64,000 bases of DNA from Rattus norvegicus (GCF_036323735.1 NC_086024.1:69947924-70011923); one strand, 5' to 3'; shown: positions 23,901 through 36,473, numbered from the stretch's first letter. Program-made: numbers and translations. The notes: generated from the letters alone by a model not told the origin.

Positions 23901-24391
23901 TTTTAATGACTGAAATAGGAGATTAAAATGTATCAAATTCATGATTTTCTCCTTTATAATCTTATTATCTGATTAGTCCATTTTAAGGGGAGTTGAATAA
24001 ATATAAAGAAAAATATACTGTACTTTGAATAGAATTCTTACAAAAGCATAATTAATAATTAAAATATGTAGGTTTGGAAAAATAGAAGATAAATTAATAT
24101 TAATAATAATGTGCTTATTTTCTTTTCATGTACTGAATTTGCAAAAATATGGGGCATAAATAAATTGATGAGAATCAGATTATTCATTTTCTCTGATACC
24201 TAAATTTATATTTTTTAATATTCCCAAAACATGCTTGTTAAAACAATGTTCAACTTAAAATAGATTTCAAAATACTTAAATTATTATAGAATTAAGTTCT
24301 GGGAAAATTTTTACAATAAACATGTAGGTTAAAAGGCAATAAAATAATATAAAAAATATAAAATTATATTATACAGTTCTTGCTTTCCTTT
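20997..24391. other. Unique AT-rich DNA, possibly containing conserved non-coding sequence
   Basis: No transposon, RNA gene or coding region recognised. The interval is repeat-poor. The part at about 22600-22960 has many homeodomain- and octamer-like short motifs (TAATTA-type, ATTTGCAT-type), but these are expected often by chance in AT-rich DNA. Confidence 0.5.
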
Positions 24392-24532
24392 TTGTGGTTT
24401 TGAGACATGGTTTCTCTGTGTAGCCTTGACTATCTTGGAACTCTTTGCAGACCAAGTTGGTCTCAACTTCAGAGATCCTCCTGCCTCTGCACCTTCAGTG
24501 TTGGGATTAAAGGTGTGTGATACCACATGACT
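24392..24532 (-). mobile_element. B1 SINE, antisense
   Basis: Complement of a 7SL-derived B1 element. The + strand shows tttgagacatggtttctctg (antisense of the ...cctgtctcaaa end) and ttgggattaaaggtgtgtg (antisense of the ...gcctttaatccc 5' box B region). About 140 bp, close to full-length B1. Substantially substituted, so an old copy. Non-coding; the minus-strand frame overlapping it is incidental. Confidence 0.88.
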
Positions 24533-24824
24533 ATAATATATGCACAATAAACATCTGGGTCACGTAGACGGTAAATGTTCTTTGGGATATCTTCATTTGA
24601 GAGCACTTTCCTAGTACTGGTCTTCATAAAAATAAAATCTATTACAACTGCATTAAAGAACTTTTCTAAAATAGGAACTTTATTACTTTCCTTCTTTCAT
24701 AATTGGAAAATATTAAGGTCACAGGCCCTGCTATTATAAATGCTTTCTTCAATACAAACGTTTTGCTTTAATCTAATAAAATTGTTAAGTGGAGTGCCCA
24801 ACATTATTTTTCTGGGGCACACTG

Positions 24825-24836
24825 CGCACACGCACA

Positions 24837-24890
<54 letters not shown>

Positions 24891-24906
24891 CACGCACACA
24901 CACACA
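24825..24906. repeat. (AC)n microsatellite
   Basis: About 80 bases of AC dinucleotide with CG and AT interruptions near both ends. Frames through it encode His-Thr or Val-Cys repeats and are artefacts. Confidence 0.97.
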
Positions 24907-25014
24907 GTTTTTCCCTTTTAGTTCTATAATCACTGATAATTGGTGAACCCTATCTCTTTTTTTTCTGATATGCCAATGTATTTTATTTACACGACCATAG
25001 AACACTGTTATTGT

Positions 25015-25352
25015 GTTTTCCCATCTCTCATTGCTACACACCTCTGGTCAAATTCCTGACCCACTGTATATCATTCTGACTCCTCTCATACCTGATCCTG
25101 CCGCCCCCTTTTCCCCTCCCCTTTCTTTCTTCCTCCCAATTCTGTCCCACCCTCTACCTCCAGTGAGTATTTTGTTACCCCTTCTAAGAATGACTGAAAC
25201 ATCCACATTTGATCTTCCTTCTTCTTGAGCTTCATGTGTTCTGTGAATTGTATCTTGTACATTCTTAGCTTTTTGGCTAATGTCCACTTATCAGCGAGTG
25301 CATTTCATGTGTGTTCTTTTGTGATAGGGTTACCTCACTCAGGATGATATCT

Positions 25353-25406
<54 letters not shown>

Positions 25407-25428
25407 TTCCTTCCTTCCTTTCTTTCTC

Positions 25429-25479
<51 letters not shown>

Positions 25480-25885
25480 AGGATGATATTTTCTAGTCCC
25501 ATCCATTTGCCTAAGAATTTCATTAAGTCACTGTTTTTAATAGCTGACTAGTACTCCATTGTGTAAATGTACCACATTTTCTGTATCCATTCCTCTGTTG
25601 AAGGACATCTGGGTTGTTTCTAGCTTCTGGTCATTATAAATAAGGCTGCTATGAGCATAGCGGAGCATGTGTCTTTGTTATATGTTGGAGCATCATTTGG
25701 GTATATGCCCAGGAGCGGTATAGATAGTTCCTCAGGTAGCACTATGTTCAATTTCTGAGGAACAGTCAAACTGATTTCCAGAATGGTTGTTCCAGCTTGC
25801 AATCCCACCAACAATGGAGGAATATTCCTCTTTCTTCACATCCTCGTCAGCCTCTGCTGTTACCTGAGTTTTTTATCTGAGCCAC
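25015..25885 (-). mobile_element. Antisense L1 fragment split by (TTTC)n
   Basis: Antisense L1 covering the inner 3' UTR (ctcctctcatacctgatcc) and the ORF2 C-terminus. The frame at 25620-25814 reads a ...LLGIYPNDAPTYNKDTCSAM type ORF2 motif. The distal 3' UTR and tail are missing, so this piece is truncated at both ends. It is interrupted by the (TTTC)n tract at 25351-25479, whose flanks are a near-duplicate of the same ORF2 sequence. Confidence 0.88.
25341..25494. repeat. (TTTC)n tract flanked by a 15 bp near-duplicate
   Basis: About 130 bases of TTTC tetranucleotide with a TTCC patch. It is bordered by aggatgatatcttct (25341-25355) and aggatgatattttct (25480-25494), 14 of 15 identical. In the parent L1 this motif occurs once, so the tract looks inserted with duplication of the target instead of grown by simple slippage. 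A tail-only or severely truncated retrotransposon followed by tetranucleotide expansion is a possible origin (inference). Confidence 0.85.
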
Positions 25886-26476
25886 TTGTATAACATACAG
25901 TTTCTAAAGTAATTTATCTATATGAGAGATTTTATATGATAAAGAATGAGCTTTATAGTGACAAATTTACCTATTAATAGTCTAATGTATGTGTCCTCTA
26001 AATTCATTTAGAGTAGTATAATCTGTCAGCCATTCCCTTTTCTTGTAGAGAACAATATTTCTTAGAACAAATTGCATAGCATTGCTTGAAAATGTAATTA
26101 TTAAGCAGGCTAAATGTTTATAGGAGACTAAATGATGAGTACTAAATTCCATGAAAAATGCCATCAGAAAAGCAAAGGGAGGTATGACAAGACAGGCAAA
26201 AAGGAGATACAAATGTGAAAATGAGGGAAGGCATTAGATTGCTGCAGCTGTAAGCCAGGAAATGCTGCATTCTACCATAATCAACAAAACGTGAGAGGCA
26301 AGAAAGGCTTTGCCATGGAGCATTTGGATGACTTGACTCCGTAAAATCCTTCAGTATGATTTCTTATCTCCAGAACTGTTGGAGAGTAAATTCTATTTGC
26401 TTTAAGCAATAGTAAGTTTTCAGTAACTTACCACCAGTCCTAAGAAATTAATGTATTGTTATTCTAAGTAATTTCA

Positions 26477-26555
<79 letters not shown>

Positions 26556-29500
26556 AGTATACACAGACATGTGTGTATATCACCGTTCAATATGTTGGAA
26601 AGTTCGATTCCATTCTATGCAGTGATTAGTGATGTAGATTTCATCTGTTACATGACTGCGGAATTCTCAAGAAATGACATCTAACATCTCTGTAAAGGAA
26701 GAGATGGAGGATCATAAAGATGTTTCTGACTGTATGTTGAAATAGTATAGATCTCTTCTCATGTGTAGACTAAAAGAGTGAGAACTCAACCAAGTATCCT
26801 AAACTTAATCAAAAAGTTGCATAAATATATGGTGTTCAGTGTGCCAAGAAAGAAAATGTATTTGGTAAATGCTAAGCATTTTCTTTCCTCAAATTTTATC
26901 CTTTTAGTATGGAACCTCTGCTGTGCTTTTAACTTTTACACTGAAAACCACTAATGTTATCTCCAGAAGACAAAGAGCTGTAAGTTCATCTACTCACTGC
27001 CCCCTAGTACGAGTCTAGAATCTGAAGGCTTGTCTTTTCCACAAATTCAACAAGTGAAGTTTCCTTATCTGACCTCTACTCCCAAAGCATCATAGCTAAC
27101 ACAGATTTTTTTCTTATGAAAAGGGCAGAAACACATATAAGCACAGAAAGACTGACTCTTGTGTGAAAAGTGTTGAGGAGGAGAAGGGATTTACTTGATT
27201 AGAACTTACTTTATTCTCAACTCTGACTCAGGCTCTGCTGCCTGATTCTTCTACTGGGTGATTTCTTTTCTGTTACTTCCTTTTAGACAACCAGATTAGG
27301 TGCTGGAAAATATGCTGTTTGTAAGCATACAACAGGATTTCCTCGTGTTTCTTGGCCCGATGGTTGTTGTTGAAATAGTTCTCATGTCTTCCACTGTTTA
27401 GAACAATCAAATTTGTTTTCTTCTCATCAACACCCTGTTGTATGCAACCACTTTAAAATGTTTTTCTCATGAGTTTCATGAACTAGGAGCTACACTTGAG
27501 TAGTTTAAAATACAGATCAAAAATGTGCTCTCCTATCTCCTTTTTAACTCTCCATGCTTAGTGCCAATTCTCTTGAGGCTGTCATAATCTTTCATGTTAA
27601 GTTTATGAACCATGTTGAATCAGTTAGTTCGGTGAAGAGGTTTCACAGAGTAATTATCATTGTTTTAATCTGTGCATATTTGGCACCTAGGAGATTGCAG
27701 ATTCACATTCTCTTTCCTTTTCTTGTAACCCTAAGCAATGTCTTTCTTAGTCTCTTTTGTTGTTGTTGTTGTTCAATCACACAGTTTATGGCCAGTTTTT
27801 TTGACACTCTTCATCTAGAACTGTTCCAATAGATAAATGCCAAAGGAATAAATTTATCAAATGCTGTTTGTACTCTATCCATCCATCCAATGACAGCTTA
27901 TCACTTCCCATCTGATATCTAAACTTATGCTTTTCCTAGCAACATGCTACTACAACCTTCCAATTTCTGTATTATTCAAAGAAAGACAGATGCTGAGTAA
28001 ATAGCTTTTAAATCGGGTGACTTACTAATAAGTACTCACCTCACAGTTAGTGAATGCTGGCCTACTTCAACATCCTGAACACAGATTCCTCACATCTTCA
28101 TTCAGCATACAGTTCCCAGAAAGAGCAAGAAAGCACAAAACATTCAGGGTCATAAATTCAGGGTCATTCAAAGTGTATTCTTGCTCTGTTTGGAAATATA
28201 ATACCTTAATTGTACCCAAACACTGTTACCTTGAACTTAGAGATATATACTTAACCTAATAGTCTTTTAGTGTGCCCAGAAAAGTAATTTGTACAGCACA
28301 CCAGCATTAAAGAACTTTTACATCAGAACATAGACTCCTATGAGGGTAAAAATCCACTTGAAAGTCCCTCAGTCTACAGATGACTCTTCCTAGGAAGATA
28401 TGACCAAATGTTTATTCTATTCACCCCAAATAACACACTAATGATAGACCAAAGAAACTGTTCCATCCATGTCTGCTTTTGTTAACCAGCGTATTTAGTG
28501 AGCTAAAGGAACCCACACAAAGAGTCAAAGGCATCTGAAACACTAAAAGCACATGAAAATGTGGATGACAACATGCAAATATGCACCCTTGAAGTGGCCT
28601 GTAAAACCTGTCAACAGCTACCACCCAAGCAGGACACTGTTTGCCAGAATTATATGACTGTTTTCTTCATTTATGAGATGTCTTGTGAATCCTATGAGTG
28701 AGATCTCTCAAGCCTTACAAGGTTTGTTATCTTCTTTAATTTTATAAGCCTCCCTCATCTATCTAGGGGAAAAATGGTTCAATTCACAGGAAGTAGTTAC
28801 TTAATGGAGACCAAGCTGCTTTAACAAGCACCAACACCCTCCTTGAGCTTTGATATTCACTAGATATGGATCATGTATTGTTTCATTTTCAAACACGTGG
28901 AAATGGAAATAAAACACTTTCATTGTCTACATTCAGCTAGCAAAGTGTAGTAGAGAGAGCATTTAGGTCCTACTAGGACTTAGACATGAAATATCAGCAT
29001 GTGTCCGGCTTTCCTAGCAGCAACATTGTACAGTAGAAGAATAATCCTGATCCTACCAGGACTTTCTCACTTAGTATTGTTGCCTAGAAACTGATTGCAT
29101 TAATGAATATTTCACAGTCAATGTTAAATCATATTTCCATGTACTTTAAGCTTTCAGAACTTATGATGTATCTGGGATACATCTTTTAAAATATATTTAT
29201 TTAATAAATTTAATAATAAATAGATGCTCATTTATGAATAATATATTGTTAAAAAATAAATGCTATATAATACTATATATATATAGTATTTGCTTTTGTT
29301 TGTGTATGTGTTTGTGTCTGTGTGTCAATGTGTTTTAGTTGTACCATGCCTAGAATTATCACATAGCTATAGATATGACTTCTTATGATGTGAGAGTAAG
29401 CATTGTATTCTTCATAGGCTGTATATTGAGGTACACTCATTTTTAATTTTTCTTTATGATATATAAATAAACTTGATGAAGATTCCTTGGGTTTAAGAGT

Positions 29501-29951
29501 AAGAGCCACATAGCCATCAACAGTCAACTTCCTCAAGGAAGCTCTAGTTAGACAAACCATATAGTTAAATCATAGCCTCTCTTTGGTAACTAGTACTTAA
29601 TTTTAAGGCAACCAGAAGTTTAGATTGTTCATTTGACTTCGCTACAGTACTAGTTAAGTGTTACAATTTCCAGGAATAATACCTATAGAAAAAAACATTT
29701 GATGTTCTCTTGAAACAATGTAGAGTGGAAAAACATGATAGCGTTAAATTGATAATGAGATACTTCAGAAAGCAATATTCTATGAATTATTCGAGCATGA
29801 AGCCTTTGAGAAGATATATGTGAGAAACAAATACAGTAAAGGCATATACCTTCAAGTTATTTTATTTCTTCCTTTAATTTAAATGATGGCAACTTTTATA
29901 AAATACTGTATAGCAATGGATGGCTCAGTCAGAAAAATGATGTGCTATCCT
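25886..29951. other. Unique DNA with a TC/TG microsatellite
   Basis: No gene or transposon recognised. Contains the (TC)n(TG)n tract listed separately and a perfect 22 bp palindrome at 29269-29290 in a TA-rich patch. Frames at 27554-27832 and 29273-29560 have no supporting features. Confidence 0.5.
26481..26552. repeat. Compound (TC)n(TG)n microsatellite
   Basis: Twenty CT units followed directly by about sixteen GT units in otherwise unique sequence. Confidence 0.97.
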
Positions 29952-30085
29952 TTTTTTTTCTTTTCTCTTTTATTGAATATTTTTTAATTTACATTTCAAA
30001 TGTTATTCCATTTCCCAGTTTCCAGAACATAAGCCCTCTATCCCATCCCTCTCCCCTTCTTCTATATAGGGACCTTCTTTTTGTC
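29952..30085 (-). mobile_element. Very short antisense L1 3' end
   Basis: Poly(T)/TTTC-rich start, then the L1 terminus in antisense (aatttacatttcaaatg, followed by ttattccatttcccagtttcc) and a brief C-rich 3' UTR segment ending near gggacctt. About 130 bp, a strongly 5'-truncated insertion. Target-site duplicate not identified. Confidence 0.85.
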
Positions 30086-30996
30086 AGCAAAGACACTGTT
30101 TATGCTAGGAATGCCATCCTTGTGTGCTTTGCATTCACCTGAATGAAACCTCAAATGAGTGCCCAGAACTATCATGGCATGCTACATTCATCGTCTGTGT
30201 TTCATTGACTCTCTCTTCAAGGGATTTCTTTATGATTATGAGACCACATCCACTTCTAGGGCTACGTTCACCAAAGAGCTGCAATTTAATATACAAAGGG
30301 TAGTTTGATTTAATAAGGCATAGAAATCAGAATAATAGTGTAGTCAGCAGTTCCATTTCTGGTTAAAACCAGCTTGAGACAGCGTCCAGTTCCTCAGAGG
30401 ATCCTAAAAATTTCTGAATTTCACTTGTTACCATGAAACCTACACCTCATTGGCTGTTGTCCCATTTCTAAATCCCCTTCTCTGTATTCTTAGCTTCAGC
30501 CTCTGAGATCCTTTCCAAATAAACCACCTTCCCCTAATCCTTATCTTAGCTCTTGCTTGTGGAGAATACAAAATAGGATGCCTGCTGAGAGGAAAGACTG
30601 GCCATGTATAAATATATTGAGGAATCTGTGCATTTGTCAATTGAATCTCTGTAACCATTTTGTTTCTATCTGTAAAGTTAGATACATTTAAGGCCTTTAA
30701 AAAAAGTTTGACTGTGTTTCTCTGACTAAATGATGAACTTCTAGTACTTATCAAGGTTTTCTTGCTATTCAAATCAGTACAGAGGTTAAAAACTCAGACT
30801 TTGGATTCAAATCTGAGTCCTGCTATTCTTAGGAAATATAATTTTGTGCAAATCACTTATTTTTTCTTCACCCACTTTATAGTTTTTAAAGTGAACATAA
30901 TTTTTCATTGGCTCTGCTTATAACCAGTTGTTGTTGCGAAGTTTAAATTGACTAATTTAGAGGAAACACTGATATTTCCTCAGTTGTTAATAAGTT
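30086..30996. other. Unique spacer
   Basis: No recognisable repeat or gene. The 110-codon minus-strand frame at 30440-30772 shows no recognisable domain and no exon context. Confidence 0.5.
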
Positions 30997-31006
30997 GTTA
31001 ATTCTT

Positions 31007-32416
31007 TCTTTCTTTCTTCCTTCCTTTCTTTTTTCTTTCTTTTCTTCCTTCCTTCCTCCCTTTTTTCATTTTTTCATATTCACTTATCATCCTGCTCATT
31101 ACCCACCTCCTGGTCACCCTTCCCACAATTCTTCCCTCCTCTCCTCCCCTCTTTCTCCTCTAGGCTGGTGGGGGAGGGGGTTTGGTATACCCCCATCATT
31201 GTACTTCAAGTCTCTGAAGGACTAGGCAATTCTTCTCCCACGGAGGCCAGACAAGGCAGCCAAGCTACAAGAACATATCCCTCATACAGGCAACAGCTCT
31301 TGGGATAACCCTTCTCAGGACCTACAAGAAAACAAAGGTGCATGTATGCTACATATGTTCAGGGAGGTCAAGTGCAGCCCGTGGATGTTCTTTCGTTGGT
31401 GGTTCAGTCTTTCAACCCAGGGTTCCGGGTTAATTGATTTTGTTGGTCTTCCTGTGGAGTTACTATTCTCTTAGGGGCTCACAATTCTTCCTCCTATTAT
31501 TCCATAAAGCTCAGTGCACTGTTTGGCTGTGCATTTCTGCATCTAAGTCAACTGATGGGTGGGGCCTTAGAGAAAAGAGCCATGTTAGACTCCTATCTGC
31601 AAGCTTAAGAGAATACCATTACTAGTATCAGGGATTGGTGCTTGAACATGGGAAGGGTCTCTAGTCGGGCTGGTTATAGATTGGCCATTCCCTCTGTCTC
31701 TGTCCCATCACCCATTCCTGTATTCCTTGTAAACAGGATAAATTTTGGTTCAAAAGTTTTGCTAATGGCTTGGTGTTCCTATAGGACTATTGGGGTTCCT
31801 GTCTGGTTACAGGAAGTTGCTTCTTTGAGTTCCAAATCCCCAGTGCAGTGAGTCACAGATAAATAGGGTCATCCCTATTGATTCTGGGAAGCCTCTCTTA
31901 TCATAGGTCTCTGTCTCCTCCTAGAGATGCTCCCCATCTCCCCAAACCTGTTAGTGGCAGATTTCCACTCATTCTCATGGCCATATGGCTATCTCTCCTG
32001 GACCTCCTCACACCTGATCCTGAAACCCTCCAGTAGCAATTGAATTAAGCACCAGTAACACAAGTAACCCAATTGTGTAACCCAATTAAATGAGGGTACA
32101 GAGCTAATCGGAGAATTCTCAACCTCCCCATCTCCTCTCCCAATCAATGTCCTCTCTCCATCTGCCTCTTCTATCTGTTTTAGGGGGCTTCTAACTGAGA
32201 TTTAAGCATCCTCCATTGTGCTTTCCATCTTATTTAGCTCTTGGGGGAGAGGGTCTGTGGAGTTTAGCAATGGGTATCCTGTATTTTATGATTAACAGTT
32301 ACTTATAAGTCAATAAACACCATGCATGTCCTTTTTGGACTAGTTTACTTCACTCAGATTGATATTCCCAAGTTCCATCCATTTGCTTATAAAACTCATG
32401 ATGTCTTTGATTGGGA
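31007..32416 (-). mobile_element. 3' half of the second twin-primed L1
   Basis: Antisense Lx-type 3' UTR and ORF2 terminus. The tail is a TTTC/TTCC mixture in place of pure T. Old, with many substitutions. Frames on the + strand are antisense by-products. Confidence 0.88.
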
Positions 32417-32654
32417 ATAGGTCTTCACCAACCCTCCATCTAACAGAGGGCTAATATCTGAATTTTACAAAGAACTCAAGAGGTTAGACACCAATAACCC
32501 AATTAAATGGAATACAGATTTAAACAGATCCTCAACAGACAAATCTTAAGTGGTTAAGATCACTTAGAGAAATGTTGAAAATTTTTAGTTATCAGGGAAA
32601 TAATAAACCAAAACAACTATGAGGTTCATCTTACACCCATCAGAATGTTAAAAT

Positions 32655-32717
32655 TAAACAAAACAAAACAAAAACAAACAAACAAACAAAAAACAAAAAA
32701 AACAACAACAAAAAACA
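32655..32717. repeat. (CAAA)n-rich tract
   Basis: A-rich tract of AAAC/CAAA units at the left boundary of the nested L1 3' end; probably derived from A-rich ORF2 sequence (gatcaaaaac-type) at the insertion site. Confidence 0.85.
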
Positions 32718-33222
32718 ATGCGTCCTGAAAGGGACCGGATATAGATCTCTCCTGAGAGACACATCCAGAGCATGTCCAATACGGAGGTCAATGCTAGCAG
32801 CAAACTACTGAACTGAGAATGGGACTCCCTTGGGGGTAATGAGAGGAAGGATTGAAAGAGTTGAAGAAGCTTGCAACCCCATAAGAACAACAATGCCAAC
32901 CAGCCAGAGCTTCCAGGGACTAAGCCACTACCCAAAGACTATACATGGACTGACCCAGGGCTCCAACTGCATATGTAGCAGAGAATAGCTTTGTTGGGGC
33001 ACCAGGGGAAGGGGAAGCCCTTGATCCTGCTAAGGTTGGACCCCCAGTGCAAGGGAATATGGGGGGGGGACAGTAAGGGGGATGTATGGGGGGAATATCC
33101 AATATCCGTATGGGGGAGGGAGAGGGGAGAGGATGGGGCTTATGGACAGGAAACTGAGAAGGGGGATAACATTTGAAATGTAAGTAAAGAAATATATCTA
33201 ATAAAATTTTTTAAAAAATCAA
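32718..33222 (+). mobile_element. Nested L1 3' end
   Basis: Sense 5'-truncated L1 3' UTR from gcgtcctgaaagggaccgg, through ctgaactgagaatgggac and a strong G-rich tract at about 33060-33150 (nine-G run, then several GGGG blocks). It ends gggggataacatttgaaatg plus an A/T-rich tail. It sits inside the inverted half of the twin-primed L1, so it is the younger of the two. Confidence 0.9.
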
Positions 33223-35518
33223 AAGACAGCAGACACTGATGAGGATATGGAGCAAGGGGAATACTTCTTCATTGCTGGTGGGAGTGCAAAATGGTACAAC
33301 CACTTTGCAAATCAATTTGGCAGTTTCTAAGAAAACTGCAAATAGTTCTACCTTAAGAAGCAGCTATACCACACCTGGGCATATACCCAAAAGATTCTCC
33401 AACATCCCACAAAGGCACTTCCTCAAGTAAGTTTATGGCAGCTTCATTCGTACTAACCAGAAACTGAAACAAACTAGATGTCCCTCAACTGAAGAATGGA
33501 TAAAGAAAATGTTGTACATCTACACAATATAATACTATCCAGCTATTAAAAACGAAGACATCATGAATTTTGCAGGCAAATGGAGGTTAATTCTTAATCT
33601 TAAAATCATCTGAGCTTTCCAAAATAAACAGAGGATTTCATATCAGAGTAGCATCCCTGAGCCTGTGGTATGAGTTACAATATTAGGAACGGCATTCATT
33701 CTAAATCCTGTGTAAGAACATGATGAAACATCAGTCTCTCAGGGTCAAATACTCAAATACTTTATTTGAAATCCGTGGGATTTCAAATTGTGGGATTTGT
33801 GTAGAAATCCAAAAATCATTTACCAATCATCCCTTTTAATGAAGAAAGGAGATTCTTTACATCTTATTCTATTGTCAATGTTATAATCAATATACTTTTG
33901 TTATTTTTCAACATTTAGGTCTTAATTTGATGAAGTAATATTCTATAATTGTGTTTTTGCAATCTCTTACAATCACACATTAGTACTATGAGACATTTAT
34001 TCTGTTTTGGCCAATGCATATATGCTGGTGTTTGAAACCAGATGTAATCACAGCACACCTGTACATAAACAAATAGATCTCAGTTTGCAATCTTTCTAAT
34101 ACTATGCTGATCATACTTAATTCAAATTTTGTTTATTATACCATATGAACATTTTTATGAAAGCCACCAAATTATTTCAAAATGATAATGTCTTTAATAC
34201 CAAAGTATCTCAGACAAAGAGCATTTCTAAAGATTAACATATAAAAGAGGTAGTTATAGTAAGCCTAAAAACGTCACCATCTACTTAGGATAAAGCATTT
34301 ATAGCTCGTTTTATGTAAGTACTGATAGGGAAGGGCTGAAGTACAAGTGCTAATCCTGAAGTGGTTTTTCTGCATGGTAGAAATGTACTGGGGAAGAAAA
34401 AAAAAAGCAGGGGAAGGAAGATTAGTTTTCTCCCTTTTGTATTTCTTAGTCATGGGAATCTGTGTTAAGAAAGGGGATTTAAAGAATCTCTGAATAAGAA
34501 GAGAGAGGAAGAATAAGAAGCAGAGTTGGTGAGCAGCATCTCACAAATGCTTTGAGCAGAACAATTGCAGAGCACAGAGAAATCTGTGACAACCCAGTAG
34601 GATCACACAGTGAATTTAAGTAGTTTCTTTTGCCTAGAATAAATGTGAAAGGGATTTAAATTCTAACCAGGTATTAGGCATAAAATGACTTTTCATTTTA
34701 CTATTTAGTTTCATTTTCTAAAAGTGTAGAACTTTGCATGTACCTGCAAATTGTAAAGAATAGCCTATAATTTTCTTGTCTATTATGTGTTGATTTTTAC
34801 ATGAAATAGGAAAAGAAGATATTCAAATTATCATAAAATTCCTCGGAATAGATTGTGATAGTTCTCTGGTGGGATATTTGGGCAACGAGAGTAGGAAGTG
34901 TTTCTTTAGTAATATAATTCCTGAAAAGAAGCTTTTCAAAAGTTCAAAATTCTAGCTCACTGTAGGTAAGCCATGAGGGTCAACCAATCAGGGTTCTGAT
35001 TTAACCACATCTTGGACTTCTGCTCTTGCAGTTGGCTTCTTTAAAACTTCTTGACTCATTAACAAATGATAATTGTGAGTAATGGAAGTCAAAATAGCTT
35101 TCATTTCTCAAATGGCTGCTCCATATTTGCAAATAAATTGAATTAATCTAAATTTGTTTAAATAATAATTTGTTTTTACAACAGCTAACTGACAGGTGAT
35201 ACTTGCACTTACTCCAATTACATCTTGGCCTAATGTTTTCACGTTTTTATCTATAAATTACTTTAGCTCAATATAAATTAAAAATACTTCAAAAAAGCCT
35301 GAAGTTGCTTTTTACAGAAATCGATTACCTATCACACATGCATTTAACATTCTCGAAAACGAATGTAAAATGAAAATGATTTCAATAGCCACTGCTATAT
35401 TTCACACACTGTATACTGTTCTCCTATAAATTAGTTGCCAATTTATACTTATGAAACAAATATAGGATGGCACTGTGCTTTCCTATGATTTTTTAAATTA
35501 AAATAATTTCTCCACTTT

Positions 35519-35559
35519 GTGTGTGTGTGTGTGTGTGTGTATGTGTGTGTGTGTGTGTA
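35519..35559. repeat. (GT)n microsatellite
   Basis: About twenty GT units with one AT interruption. Confidence 0.96.
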
Positions 35560-35561
35560 TT

Positions 35562-35628
35562 ACTAAGGATCACAACTTGTACACCCTTTGCAAGTATTCT
35601 ACCACTGAGCTACAATTTTAGCTCCTAC
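35562..35628 (-). mobile_element. Degraded ID-like SINE, antisense
   Basis: The + strand reads aagtattctaccactgagct, the complement of a tRNA-Ala-derived SINE head (agctcagtggtagaacactt type), preceded by a diverged complement of the loop. Only the tRNA-related part is visible and it is strongly diverged, so old. Confidence 0.65.
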
Positions 35629-36473
35629 TCTTTGTTTAAAATTTAGAAACACGAAAAAGAAAGCTCAAGTTTCTACTTAATTTATGTTAAGTAACCCAGA
35701 GATAAGAGTCTCACCTTTCTACTTTAGAAGTAGAACATTCCACTGGACTTAAAAAATGTGCTCATAGATAGCAATATAGCTTCATGTAGGAGCAATTTCA
35801 AGAGGATGTAGAGGAAAACGCACCTATCAAATGTCATTTTCAAGAGGTATATTACATGCACATGTAGGGGAGGTAATATTAAATATTCCACTAAAAATAT
35901 TTTGAAGGTAATATTTTGCATGATATTCTATAAATAGAAATATTTGCATCCTGGAAAGAGTCTGGGAGACTCCATAATTTCCAACTTAGACCATTGCATC
36001 CTAGAAGAATCCTTATTAAGACTCAAGAAGTAAACTACTCACAATTCTCAGGAAGTCCCCGATTCCTGATTCATAAAGCTCTCTTTCCTCAGCATCGTGT
36101 GTTTATGTAACTCCAAAATGTTGAGACACCTTTAAGTTATACAGTATTCATGAAACATTCCAAAGACTGTGATAAAATATTTAATGATATAGTTTATTTC
36201 TTGTAATGCCTGCTTCTACAAGCAACCCTTCACCTATACATCATTAAATAATCCCCAAAAATTCATTGGAAGGTCAAATTGGACTTTGGTGGATTTCTTT
36301 GCTTGACCTGTCATCAGTGCCCTAGACAGACAAAACAGATATCCATATTTATCAAGAAAGACTTACTCAACAAAGAGAAAGTTTATATAATTAGAGGATA
36401 TGGAATTAATTATCATCTGTAAATTTGTTGTTGTAAAAATATCAAAATAAAAAAGTAAGTATTTTACCCTGCT

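Larger units (their letters stand above)
32418..33585 (+). pseudogene. L1 ORF2 C-terminal fragment (inverted half), interrupted
   Basis: Sense ORF2 coding: aggtcttcaccaaccctcc through ttagttatcagggaaataa up to about 32655, resuming at gacagcagacactgatgagg and ending at aaaacgaagacatcatgaa. The gap is filled by a CAAA-rich tract and a younger L1 3' end. Multiple stops and frameshifts; non-functional. Confidence 0.88.
30997..33595 (-). mobile_element. Twin-primed (5'-inverted) L1 with 10 bp TSD
   Basis: Antisense 3' half (31007-32416): a TTTC-rich tail, Lx-type 3' UTR (ggaggccagacaaggcagcc) and the ORF2 end. It is followed by a sense 5' half (about 32418-33585) of ORF2 C-terminal coding. The two halves share about 28 bp at the inversion point (a version of gacatcatgaattttgcagg occurs in both). 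The whole is bordered by the perfect duplicate gttaattctt at 30997-31006 and 33586-33595. A later sense L1 3' end sits inside the inverted half. Classic twin-priming architecture. Confidence 0.87.
33596..36473. other. Unique AT-rich DNA
   Basis: No gene found. Contains a perfect 11 bp-stem hairpin at 33764-33788, a GT microsatellite and a degraded SINE (both listed). Otherwise unassigned. Confidence 0.5.

Noticed and set aside
24697..25041. 114-codon minus-strand frame with Cys-Val repeat
   Set aside because: Runs through the (AC)n microsatellite; no domain or exon context.
25335..25523. Lys-Glu-Arg repeat frame
   Set aside because: Translation of the (TTTC)n complement.
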